DNA of 64,000 nt, taken from Peronospora farinosa (taxonomy: Eukaryota; Oomycota; Peronosporomycetes; Peronosporales; Peronosporaceae). The notes under the pieces are model-generated. The model was given only the letters and a program-made list of their open reading frames with translations, made no database searches and was not told the DNA's origin. The stretch spans positions 434,001-498,000 of the forward strand of contig CANTFK010000785.1 of the NCBI GenBank assembly GCA_947646735.1. The letters are read 5' to 3'. Of the stretch, positions 11,263 to 21,390 are shown piece after piece; position 1 is the stretch's first letter, and every line of letters begins with the position of its first letter. Made by a program: the position numbers and the translations under genes.

Positions 11263-13150
11263 ACGGAAGATATTCCTTCAGCCGCCCGACATAGAATGTA
11301 GGGTGGAGTTGCAATGAAGAGGAGACATCGAGTGTATAAGTGTCGCCGATTGCCTTAAGAACCTTGAATGGATCGATAAAGCGTGGCGCGAGTCTACTCG
11401 CGCCCAGGTTAGTGACCGCTGAATCCCTTAAACCTTCCGTAGATAATAATACACGGTCACCTTTCTCAAACTTGCTCATGTTCTTTCTGCCATGTTTGTC
11501 AGCGTTCTCTTTCTGTTGATCTACCGCAGATTGTAGTGCGTCGCGTACAAACCGGGTGATGGCTTGACGTTGGAGTATAAATTCCGACACAGCCATGTCA
11601 TCAGTTGGTTGCGGCGACTCAATCGGCGCGTAGTTGACAGTAGGTGAACGCTTACCCGAAGATGAGTCAATCAATGTCTGCGCGGTCCATCGAGCTAATG
11701 GGGACGCCACGTCTGGTGGCGTCAAAGTAGACGTCTTTGCCTTGGATCGGGTTACTACATTCGCGCTCAAAATATCGTGAGCTGCACTCGATCCTTGTTT
11801 ATCACCTTTATTTCCCACCCTAGTGGAGCCACTAGGTGTTGTGGGTCGCCCCACGGTTAGGAGAGTAGGAACACGAGGGTGACGAGCCGAATTCACAAAA
11901 AAATGGCGTCAACCCTGTTGACGCGTGTACGGCGTTGTTGAGTGCAAACTCAGCGAGTGGTAACAATGCACTCCAACTTGTGAATGACGTAGCGTAACTT
12001 CGAAGAACGTCTTCGAGGACCCGGTTCACGCGCTAGGTCTGCCCATCCATTTCCGGATGGGCCGCAGTCGACATCAGCAGTATTGTCCCGAGGAGCTCGA
12101 AAAGTGACGTTTAAAATGCGGACGTAATCGCGGATCACGGTCCGAAACAATGTTCTCTGGAAGTCCATGATGACGGAACACCGCGTCGATGAAGTGCGCC
12201 GCAGTCTCTGCCGCGGTGATCTTAGCGTGAACAGGCACGAGATGTGTCATATTACTGAATCTGTCAGCAAAAACCACGATGCCCGTTCGAGCTTGACTAT
12301 CGGACGCAAGCCCGAAGATGAAGTCCATCGAAACTGATCTCCAGGCCTCTGATGCAATTGGCAACGATCGTAAGGGAGCCTGTGAGGATGGAGGTGGCTT
12401 CACACGCTGGCATATTTCGCACGTTCGGATCCAGTTGCGTACCCACTTATACATATGGTGCCAGAAGAAGTCTCGAGAAACAGCCGCGAAAGTCTTTTCG
12501 AGGCCTAAATGGCCGCCAGCAGGAGCATCGTGATACTCGTGGATGATTCTTGCACGCAAATCCATGTCATTGGCAATCACCGTGCGAGGAGCATCGAATT
12601 GATCGATTCTATACAGAAGCAAATCACCGTCTAAACTGTATCGATGAATATGGTCGCGCTTGGTTCGGGATAAGGCTCCCAGTGCAGCATCGCTGGGAGC
12701 ACGCAGATACTCGATAATGTCTGCATAATCTGAATCGCCCTTGTAAGCTGCGAAGATCTCATCAAATAAACACGGCTCGGGTGTAACCCGAGTTAAGTTC
12801 AGCGATACACACATTGCACATCGGTCATCATCGTCCTCGTCATCAGTAGCCTGGCGACTCAGAGCAGTCCGAGGATCGTAGTCGGGACGTCGTGACAAGG
12901 CGTCAGCGAGAATATTGGTCTTGCCTGGCTTGTAATGCACGACGAAGTTGTACTCAGAGAAGAATGAGAGCCATCGTGCCATCCGTTGGGACAGGTGTGG
13001 GCTCTTCATCGCTGTGCGCAGCGATGCATGATCGGTGTACAAAGCAAATGTACGTTCATCAAGGAGATGCACGCGAAACTTGATGAGTGCATAGCGCATC
13101 GCTAATAACTCCTTGTCGTGAACCGGATAGTTCTTCTCAGCTGGCTTCAT
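10461..13150 (-). pseudogene. pol: RNase H, integrase and chromodomain (B)
   Basis: RNase H runs from 13150 with K-N-Y-P-V-H-D-K-E and Y-T-D-H-A-S. The integrase zinc finger (H-x-H and C-E-I-C) and core (D in S-M-D-F, D in S-D-R-D-P) follow to about 12090. A frameshift there disrupts the core before the glutamate. The frame resumes at 12029-11141 with the GPY/F region. After a TAA at 11141 the same frame encodes the start of the chromodomain (P-P-L-V-D-A-E-G near 10920-10940). After a further shift it continues with Y-R-V-R-W-L-G-F-P-P and D-T-W-E-P (10862-10740) and an acidic tail. Confidence 0.85.
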
Positions 13151-14542
13151 CTATCGCGACTGATAACTCACGACTCGCTCACGGCCCTCATCATCGAATT
13201 GCATGAGGGCACAACCGATTGCAAAATCACTGGCGTCGCAAACCACGTGGAACGGCTTGGAATCGTCTGGTAGGACCAGGACTGGCGCTGACGCTAGGCT
13301 CTTCTTTACTGCTTCGAAGGCTGCTTGGTGCTCGGGACGTCACAACCACGTGGCGTCTTTCTTCAAGAGTGACGACAAAAGCTGGATAGAACCAGCATAA
13401 TTCTTCGTATACTTGCGTTAATAATTAGCCAAGCCGAGCCACTGGCGCAGCTCCGTAGGGTTCTTGGATGTGGGCCAAGAACAGATGGACGACACTTTCT
13501 CTGGATCAGCTCGAGCTCCCGATTTACTCACATACCAACCCAACGCCGGAATCTCCGGTGCACAAAAGACACGCTTCTTGAGATTTGTTGTCCCGCATTA
13601 CTTGAAACACTTGCTTCAGGTGTGAAGGTGAACTTGGACATCGTTGTGGTTGCCCTCGGCGCGACTTTGAACGAAAATGTCGTCAAAATTACTTGGAGCA
13701 AAGTTCCGAAGGGGTCGCAACACTTGAGATACCATGCGATTGAAAGTGGCTGGATCGTTCTTCAACCCTTGTGTCATAACCAGCCACTCCCATAACATGC
13801 CACTCGGGGTGCTAACCGCGATGAGTGGGATATCACTCGGTCGCATCAAAAGCTGGTAAAAGCCATCGGTCAAGTCGATGGCACTGAAGATGACACTTCC
13901 TGACATGGAATTCAGCACCATGTCCTTCCTGGGAATTGGCGTTTGCGCAGGAATAGTGGCATCATTCGACTTATTCAACGCATGCACTATCCGCCAGCCT
14001 CCCGTAGCCTTCTTCACGCAGAAGGTTGGACTCGAATGTGATGAGATACTTTCACGCACATGACCCGCTTTGCGACGGCCTTCGAAGAATGCGTCAATAG
14101 CTTTGACTTGATCTCGAGGCAACGGCCACTGCCGTGTCACACAATACTTCGACCCTGGTACGAGATCAATCTCGTGCGGAACACCACGGTCCGCAGGAAG
14201 TTCAGCCGGGATCTTGTCCGGGAACACGTCTGCATACTCACGAGCAATGTCGTAGACGGGGTTACCAGACTCTCGCAGGGCCTCCCATGACTGTGATGCA
14301 AACCTTTCTTCACGCGCAGACTTCGGCTCAGCGCTTCGAGGACGCGCCATATGCTCCTCGTTTGCCACAGTAACCACCTTGTTGGTGATTAGACACAGTG
14401 CCTCCCTTAAGGTCACGTAGGAAATGTTTCCAGGAAAGCCCTGGAAGACTTGTAATGGAAGACGCATTACGAGGAGGACTCTCGACTTCGATATATTGGA
14501 GCCTTTGTGGACTCCCTTACACGTACACGATAGCGTGGACAC
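13151..14542 (-). pseudogene. pol: Reverse transcriptase (B)
   Basis: RT is open from 14542 to 13616, with L-P-A-D-R-G, K-Y-C-V-T-R-Q-W and the catalytic block read as N-F-D-D in place of Y-F-D-D. The thumb and connection to RNase H at 13615-13151 are recognisable only in pieces in different frames. The open stretch before L-P-A-D-R contains a conserved segment shared with element E (K-S-A-E-P-K-S-A). Confidence 0.85.
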
Positions 14543-14729
14543 ATTCCAACGCTAAATTCTCGGTGCTGTTGTCCCCATCGTGCTTCGAGTCACTACTCGA
14601 AGCTGGCGAACCGCAGTCAGGTGATAAACCATCACCCCCCTCTACGCACTGGATGTCTTCATCCACGATGCCGGAAACACTGGACGGGAGTACCCCAAAC
14701 TCGACCGTCGACACTTGATGCGGGAGCTC

Positions 14730-15200
14730 CTGCTCGGCCGCCGTAAACCCGTGTGGGAGCCCCTGCTCAACCACAATATGCCCATGTGGGAACCTCGGTT
14801 CGACCACAGTGGGTGATGATGGGAACCCCGGTTCGACCATCATGCTCTCGCGTGGGGACTCCTGTCCGTCCACGTTGTACTCGTGTGGGAGCCCCTGCTC
14901 GACCACAATATGCCCATGTGGGAACCTCGGTTCGACCACAGTGGGTGATGATGGGAACCCCGGTTCGACCATCATGCTCTCGCGTGAGGACTCCTGTCCG
15001 TCCACATCACACTCGTTGGCGAGCTCTTGCTCTTCGTCACAATGCCCTTGTGGGAGCCCCTGCTCGACCACGATAGGTGCAGGTGGGAGCCCGGTTCAAC
15101 CAATGCATTCACGTGCGGGAACCCCTGTTCAACCGCATTAATGACGCGCGGGAACCCCTGCTCGACCGCGTCGTCCTCGTCGTCCTCTTCGCTCTGTAGC
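14730..15200 (-). repeat. 132-bp tandem repeats in protease-RT linker (B)
   Basis: Two near-identical 132-bp units (markers at 14775 and 14907) and several decayed ones encode Glu/Pro-rich modules of 11 residues (V-V-E-P-R-F-P, V-E-Q-G-L-P). Thus 132 bp equals four 11-residue modules. The region joins protease to RT. Confidence 0.85.
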
Positions 15201-15206
15201 GAGGAG

Positions 15207-16052
15207 TCACTCCCGAAGAACAGCACAAGCAGTGCAGAGAGGGCCATCGCTCGCTCTTTGTACCGCCAGCGTTGTGGAATCACGATCCACGACTGTGACG
15301 TTCGGCCAGTCACTTGGAGATACCAAGAGATGGGTAAACACTTCACTGACATCGAACTTGCGTCGACGTCTCACTGATCTGGCTAACCAGTCGATCTGGG
15401 GCTTATAACGTGCCAACCATGGCATGCCCAGTATGCAATCGAATGCATAATTCATCGCGATCACCAAGAAATCATCATTACTGCGAAAACCATCAAACGT
15501 GTACGGCAACAACACTTTGCGCCGCGATACGAGGTGTGGTTTCCCGTCAGCTAACTTGAAGACGACCTGGCCAGGTCCCTCACGGACCTGAATGCTGGGA
15601 GGAAGCATCGATAAACTAGATATACGAAAGAAATTATTCGTTGCTCCTGAGTTCAGGAGTGCTCGCAGAGGTCGCCGGACGCCGGCGACATGTAAGCTGA
15701 CATTAATCAGACGTAAATCACCACTCGTAGTGGTGGCATTTAACCGTGCGCGTAGCGCAGGAGTACTGGAAGGTTGGGCTGCCACCGATGGACCTGGACC
15801 TCCGTTCCATCGAGTAGGGCGCCCTGCACCTACTGGTCCTGACCGTTTTCTTGGACGTGTGGCCGGTACAGCACCCTCATGATGGACATCCACTACTTGC
15901 ACCGATATCGGTGCTAGCGCACGGCACTCAGCCGCGCGATGTCCTGGCTTGCGACAACGAAAGCAAACCATTTGACGCCCGGCGAGAGCGTCACCCTTAT
16001 GGGAAATGACACGTCGTCGGTAACCCGACGACTCAATCACGTCGATCTCCAT
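15207..16052 (-). pseudogene. gag-pol: Nucleocapsid knuckle and aspartic protease (B)
   Basis: A CX2CX4HX4C knuckle (C-F-R-C ... H ... C) lies near the start, followed by a basic Pro/Gly-rich stretch and the protease. The protease motif reads N-S-G-A-T: the catalytic Asp codon has become AAC (complement of 15651-15653), which should abolish activity. The later C-I-L-G-M-P-W-L motif is intact. The frame differs from upstream gag, either by programmed shifting or by mutation. It stops at 15207 before the linker. Confidence 0.85.
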
Positions 16053-16879
16053 AGGTTCTGGGCCAGAAGGCCGGGGAACGGTGACGATTGAGGGTTTGGC
16101 ATATGCCTTTGTGACCCTAAGTCTTCACGGAGTGCGATGGCAAATGCCTCCTCCATTGTGGCAGGATCGGCGCGCTCCAGCGATAAGCGGTTCTGCCCCT
16201 CACGCATACCATCCACAAAGACATTCACCTGCGTGTACATGTCCATGGGGTGCGTGATAATACACGACGCCAGATGCCTAGCCATCTGCACGTAGTCACG
16301 CATCGCCATTTTACCCTGTCGCATAGACATGAATCTTGATCGCACCAGTTTCTCCTCTTGCGGTGGATCGAAAGCAAGAAGAAGATCGTCCTGGATGGTA
16401 TCCAGGGTGGGAAATGCGTGCTCGTTCACAACGAGCTTACCAAGGGCCCACTCCTTGGCCTTCCCGGTGAGGCGGGAAAGAAGAAAGTTGACCTTCGCCT
16501 GGGGTGCCTCAAGAAGTCTCGAGGCGATGGCGATATAAACTTCTCGGAACCACCGGTTCAGCGATAACCGGTCCTTACCTTCTCCAGAGTAGGAGGAGGT
16601 TTCCATCTTCACGGCCTCATTACGTGTAGGGCGCGAGGGAGTTAAGCCTCGCCGGTTGGATTCGGCGAGTTCGCGTGCCATAAACTCATATATGGCGAGA
16701 TGTTGCGCGTCAGGGGTCGCTGATCTCATCAGCGACGCGACGAATGCCTCTCCCGATATCGCCGCGAGGCGATTAAGGGCATCCCCCTCAACACCAGTAA
16801 GATGGGGGAAGGTCGCGTGCTCCAGAAATAAATCTGGATCATTTAAGTACGACGATTCGCTCATCCCAAACTCGGGCAA
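16037..16879 (-). CDS. gag: Gag capsid protein (B)
   Basis: An open frame of 280 codons begins near the 5' LTR. A likely start is the fifth codon (M-S-E-S-S). It contains the retrotransposon Gag capsid region (W-F-R-E-V-Y ... K-A-K-E-W-A ... [11 protein letters not shown]). It runs to about 16037, where the nucleocapsid continues in another frame after a 16-bp overlap. It is one of the least damaged parts of B. Confidence 0.75.
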   Translation of the reverse strand: MPEFGMSESSYLNDPDLFLEHATFPHLTGVEGDALNRLAAISGEAFVASLMRSATPDAQHLAIYEFMARELAESNRRGLTPSRPTRNEAVKMETSSYSGEGKDRLSLNRWFREVYIAIASRLLEAPQAKVNFLLSRLTGKAKEWALGKLVVNEHAFPTLDTIQDDLLLAFDPPQEEKLVRSRFMSMRQGKMAMRDYVQMARHLASCIITHPMDMYTQVNVFVDGMREGQNRLSLERADPATMEEAFAIALREDLGSQRHMPNPQSSPFPGLLAQNLWRST

Positions 16880-16885
16880 AGGAAG

Positions 16886-16903
16886 GACTACAAAGTGCTA
16901 CCA
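16886..16903 (-). other. Primer binding site (B)
   Basis: On the minus strand, two bases after the 5' LTR end, the sequence reads TGGTAGCACTTTGTAGTC. Elements A and D have the same TGGTAGCAC at the same 2-nt offset. The first eight bases are complementary to a tRNA ending ...TGCTACCA, as expected for an initiator-Met-type tRNA. Confidence 0.65.
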
Positions 16904-16905
16904 GG

Positions 16906-17234
16906 TGTTACGGGGCTAGAAAGTACCATCACTAGCTTACACGCGCGCTTGAGGAAGACTCAAGCCTAAGTATTAGGTATTAAGTAAATTTAACTCTGAT
17001 TTTTATTTTAATTTTAATTCGTACTAATTACGAAGATTTTAGTCGTAATAAATACGACAGTGTTCCCGCCTTTCGGGAACCACACAATTCCAGGTTAATT
17101 TATCATTGGTCCATATTGGGACTTTAGGCCCCAATAATAAATTGCCACGCTGTGCCCGCTATTCGGGCCCAGCACCTGTCTACATATGAAAATGTTTATT
17201 TGTGTTAACTATGTGTGTAATGTAGCCCATTACA
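16906..17234 (-). repeat. 5' LTR of B complex
   Basis: This 329-bp LTR is nearly identical to 9526-9853. It differs, for example, at its start (TGTTACGG) and around 17188. It is followed by the duplication gaaga. Confidence 0.9.
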
Positions 17235-17498
17235 GAAGATGACAGTGCCGAGCCATTATCCGGCGGATCGCGATCCGATACTAACTATAAGTATCGCGAT
17301 CCGAATCTATTATCGTATTAGATTCGATCGAGGCAGCGATCCAGATCGCGGTAATATTAGGATAAACCACATGAAAAGATTTAATTTTTTCGAAAGAATG
17401 AAACGTGTCAATAGATCCTGACCTACAGATAGGCAGAATCGTAGATTTTGGTATTTTATTATTAAAATTAGAAAGATTTAATTATTAAAAGGAACACG
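17235..17498. other. Unassigned AT-rich flank with inverted repeat
   Basis: No gene is visible. An imperfect palindrome at 17264-17302 has arms around CGGATCGCGAT and its complement. The rest is low-complexity AT-rich sequence. Confidence 0.4.
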
Positions 17499-18010
17499 TG
17501 TTAGCTTCTTATCCGGGTTGGATTCTTTGGCACCTGACGTCACGAGATGCTCGACCCCCCCTCTCAAGTGTACACCCTAAAATTGTTTGGCCAGGTGCGT
17601 CAAGGAATCTCAAGACACCCCCAAGCTGCGTTTGGACGCAGAGGACTAAAAAGTCCAGATACAAGATCGCGAGACGGCTCAAGTGGTCAGAAGGCAAGCG
17701 TATTAAGTATCAACCAATTGGATAAGGCAATCTCAAGGGAGATCAAAACGACTAAAATAGAGCACCCCAAGAACAAATGAGATCGGGTGAAAAATTCCAC
17801 TCAATCGCCTCCCCACCTATCCCTAACACAATCAAGTTCAACAGCAACTCAAGTCCATCTAGAACAGAGCAACCCGCTCAACCGACGGGTACACAAGGTG
17901 AGGAAGGCTTCGTAAACGAAATCGGGGTACACACTCCGTTAGTCGGTCGTCCGGGCGCTAGTGGAGAGCTGGAATCGCATCAGCAGTTTTGCGAATCCCA
18001 CTCCACCACA
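17499..18010 (+). mobile_element. Divergent C-type LTR remnant
   Basis: The 3' half (CCGACGGGTACACAAGGTGA near 17881 and the end CACTCCACCACA at 18010) aligns with the end of the solo LTR at 1385-2524. The left boundary is uncertain and no target duplication was found, so it may be truncated or an ancient solo LTR. Confidence 0.55.
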
Positions 18011-18164
18011 GTTCCCATGAGCTAGGGAACTTACTCGCACTTACTACGAATTATTAAAAAACAAAAAAATAAAGCAAAGTTATTTTTTCGATTTTAGTAA
18101 GAGCGCTTCCTCAACGCCTTTTTTATGTAAGACGGTAACGGGAACTTATACCGTCACAACTGCC

Positions 18165-18480
18165 AGTTCATCTTCTCAGATCCAGAGAAGAAGCTTTTTT
18201 TCCTTTTCCCCCTCGAAGTATCTAACGTTTAAAACGAGTTGACGATCCTTTGGCTCTGCATCGGGCACAGGCACCGGTATGTATTGAGTTGGCGTAGCTG
18301 ACGCTACCAGGTCGTGGGCTTGCCCGTGAGCGTTGCCTCATAAACGCATGAAGGCCTCAAGGCGAGCATTGAGGACGTATGGACCCTGGGCCAAAAGAGC
18401 CTCGATTTGATCGGGCCCAACAACGCAGATAGTTTGTCTAGCGCGAATCATTGCGCTTCATAGAGGTGGTATTAAAGGTG
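18165..18480 (-). pseudogene. gag: gag N-terminal fragment of D-type element (D')
   Basis: In reverse complement this matches the first ~100 codons of element-D gag (37238-37540), including the segments G-P-D-Q-I-E-A-L-L and L-N-V-K-T-F-E-G, with many changes. A degenerate primer site lies at 18503-18520, then the LTR. The left part of the element is lost. Confidence 0.75.
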
Positions 18481-19160
18481 CGTTGTCCTATGTAAAGGAT
18501 TGACTACCAGTGCTATCAAAATGTAGTGGAGCTACACAGCTCTTTAGTCAGAGGAGTACTTTCAAAGGCTAAAAGCCTTTTAGTTACTGAAGAAATAAAT
18601 AAAATTTACGGCTATAAGGCACTTAGTTCTACGGAACTAATTATACGATTACGAAGTCTACCCGTTCTAAGGAAGTAAAAGGGACTTCTGGTTTACAAGC
18701 AATAAGCTTAAGGGCTCAAAAAACCCAACGCATAGAGTGCAAGAACAAGTTAGAAGCGTATAGATTCGAGGAACCAACGCACGAAGTGCACAAGAGAAAC
18801 AAGCCAATTCCGGCTTTATCTCTCCGACTCAAAATAAGAACTGATTTATATATGTGCATTAAGGATGTTATAAAGAGTCCAACTCTAAGTACCTTACCTT
18901 AGATTAGCTACTTTTATAGTATAATATTAACTAATCTAGTGTAAGGTACTTATAGGTACCTATTATAGTATAATATTATACTATACTAGTATGCCATCGT
19001 CTGTATATGGATATGGAATCATCCAATTATCAGTGTATGTTGTCCTTAGGACTACTGTGTGAGGTATGGAGCCAATACCGATAGTATAAGGTATAACTGA
19101 TACCTTATAGTATTACTCATAATTCCCCTTCTTAATTTGATCGGAGTTAATAATACATTA

Positions 19161-19749
19161 TGTAACAGGGTACCTAGTTACACGTAAACATTAAGTAATA
19201 TACTTAATGTTTGGTCTAAAAGTATCCATGATTACTTTTGACCAGTCACTTGGGTGCGATACACAAGTGTGATCCACCCTCGTGAATGTGATATCCATTA
19301 ATGGATTCACATGAGAAGGGATGACGCTAGTTGAAGCTAGGCATCGCGACGTCTCAGAAGGACGTCAGTTGCGATCTTGAATCTAGATTTAAGATCATGC
19401 GACAGTATACGCTTCTAATATTATATATATATATATATAGCCAATCAGTAGTTAAAACATATATTTAGTTATAATTAATTAAATATATCTCAGTCTTGAA
19501 TTTCCTCAAACTGAAGCACCACGCACGAGAAGCTGAAAAGCTTCTACGTGACGTCGGTACCTTCTTGTTAAAAAAGTTCGTTGCACTCTCGCTTAAGCGA
19601 GAGGCAACTGGTGGTACGACTGCTTAAGCAGTCGACCAACCTCCCAACCACCCTCGCACGCGAAGGTAAGACGGTATAACCGCTTCCTCGCTTGTGCATA
19701 AGGTGTGTGCTCGTAGTACGAGGCATCTTCATAGAAGTGCCCGTCTACA
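19161..19749 (+). repeat. 5' LTR of A1
   Basis: It starts TGTAACAGGG and ends GTCTACA. It is built from a chain of palindromes also present in the 3' LTR. It lacks about 20 bp of one hairpin (near 19405), replaced by an AT dinucleotide run. Confidence 0.9.
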
Positions 19750-19751
19750 CT

Positions 19752-19769
19752 TGGTAGCACTAGTAGTAC
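19752..19769 (+). other. Primer binding site (A1)
   Basis: TGGTAGCACTAGTAGTAC begins two bases after the LTR. Only the first nine bases are shared with B and D, suggesting a short pairing with a tRNA ending in TACCA. Confidence 0.65.
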
Positions 19770-19798
19770 TCGTCTCTCTGAGCGTGCGTGTGGTTGAC

Positions 19799-20882
19799 AT
19801 GGTCCTTAATATGGACTGGAGTGACTTCCCTCACCTCTCCCAACATCATAGGGAGTTGGCAGAGCATATGGCGCAGGGACTTGGTGAACAAGCCCTGGTC
19901 AATCTCTTGCATTGTCCTCCTGAGCAACATGTTTCTCAGTTGGAGCAATTTGAGGCGTTTGTGCTCGGACAGCGTAGAAACGCGTCCGAGGTAAACAGCC
20001 AAGCCACCGCTGAGTCCATCACTAAGACTCAGGATGAGCTTAGGCTTGAGCAGGCACGTAATGAGGCGCTCAACAGAACTGTTGAGACGCTCTCTGCCCG
20101 GCCTGCTCAACCGAGGCCCATTCGGATGGACCCTCCGAAGTTCGATGGAGCTACCCCTCACACGATTGTTCACTGGCTATTAGCAGTGGAGCAATGTGGA
20201 GTGGCGCAGCTCATCGAAGACGACACCAGAATGGTAGTCGTATGCCATGTCAAATTTGCGTGGCAAAGCATCAGAGTGGGCTTACTCTGCGCTTATGGCA
20301 AATGCCGATGAATTCTCATCATGGAAGATCTTTAAGTCAAAGATTCGCGCCATGTACCAGCCGCCTAACAACGAAGTGTTGCTTATGGCGCGCTTCTTTG
20401 GAGCACGACAGGCGAAACGCTCTCTGCAAGAGTTTGTGCAGGAGATGCGTTCGCTGTCGGCGTCCATCAATGGGGAACCGATACCAGAGCGTATCAAGGT
20501 AGCCACGTTCATGTATGGACTTAGGCATGGCCCATCGCGTCAGGCCCTTTTCAGAAAGGTGCCGGCGACGATGGAAGAGGCAATTGACATTGCCTTAGTT
20601 AAGGAGCAATCCTACAACAGCGCCTCGGCGACAGCCTATTACAGGCCGTCGTCCGAGAAGTCTGATGCCACTCCTATGGAGTTAGGCAATGCAGATGTGA
20701 TCTGCTACAAGTGCGGCAAGCAAGGCCATATGATGGCTCGCTGCTATGCCAAGGTAGCTGCTGGTGCTAAGGCATCCAGCAAAAGGTCTCCCAACCCGAA
20801 GGGAGGTGCGACAAACCAGCGTGCACGACGCACGGGTTCAGCACCTGCCCAAGATGGGTCGGGAAATGCGGGAGCGCAGTAG
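19799..20882 (+). pseudogene. gag: Gag polyprotein (A1)
   Basis: The likely start is 19799. The N-terminal half is helical and Gln/Glu-rich. The capsid region includes the segment G-K-A-S-E-W-A-Y and L-Q-E-F-V-Q-E-M-R. The CX2CX4HX4C knuckle is at 20703-20744, with a basic tail and stop at 20880-20882. A single-base insertion near 20239-20243 moves the sequence from one frame to the next, so this copy cannot make full-length Gag. Confidence 0.85.
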
Positions 20883-20932
20883 GGGCGGGATGCCCTACTG
20901 TCGCGGACTCTGAAGCTACCCCTAAGTTCAGA

Positions 20933-21390
20933 GTGATCGAACAAATGGGTAGCATAGTCCCTGAGGTTCCGAAAGGTCGGACCTCAACCCTTTTGGTCTA
21001 TAGCGCTCGAGTACGAGGCTATGACCAAGTGATGACCCTTCTCGTGGATTCGGGTGCATCACAAAACTTTGTGAAACTCGCGGCTCTAAAAAAGAGACCG
21101 GCGAGTTATGAGTCGCTTTGCCAGGATGGCAAGCGAGAAGAGGCGATCGTTCGTTTAGCGAACGGCGCGCTCGTCAAATCGGAGGGAGTTCAAGTTGAAC
21201 TCGCCTTCAGTTTCAGTGACTTCTCTTGTAAAGAGAAGTTCACAGTGCTAGGTATGGAGAGTCCGTACGACCTCATCCTAGGCATGCCTTGGTTGGCTAA
21301 ACACCAACCATGGATCACTGGCGTACACACACAGTCGCTAGCTCTACGCAAGACACCGGAAAGGATGTGCTCTTGCGAGAGGCTTATGTG
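20933..21390 (+). pseudogene. pol: Aspartic protease (A1)
   Basis: The catalytic D-S-G-A-S is intact (Asp codon 21047-21049), as is I-L-G-M-P-W-L near 21280. A one-base deletion near 21315 shifts the frame at the junction with the linker. This separates the protease from the rest of pol. Confidence 0.85.

Larger units (their letters stand above)
9247..17234 (-). mobile_element. Ty3/gypsy chromovirus B, LTR-LTR-internal-LTR complex
   Basis: The complex is flanked by the duplication gaaga at 9242-9246 and 17235-17239. The left side has a truncated LTR (9247-9525) immediately followed by a full LTR (9526-9853), and the right side has one LTR (16906-17234). Genes on the minus strand run gag, nucleocapsid/protease, repeat linker, RT, RNase H, integrase and chromodomain from right to left. 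An antisense gene on the plus strand starts beside the 3' LTR. The likely history is insertion of one B element into the LTR of another at attgt, then loss of the outer internal region by LTR recombination. Confidence 0.9.
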
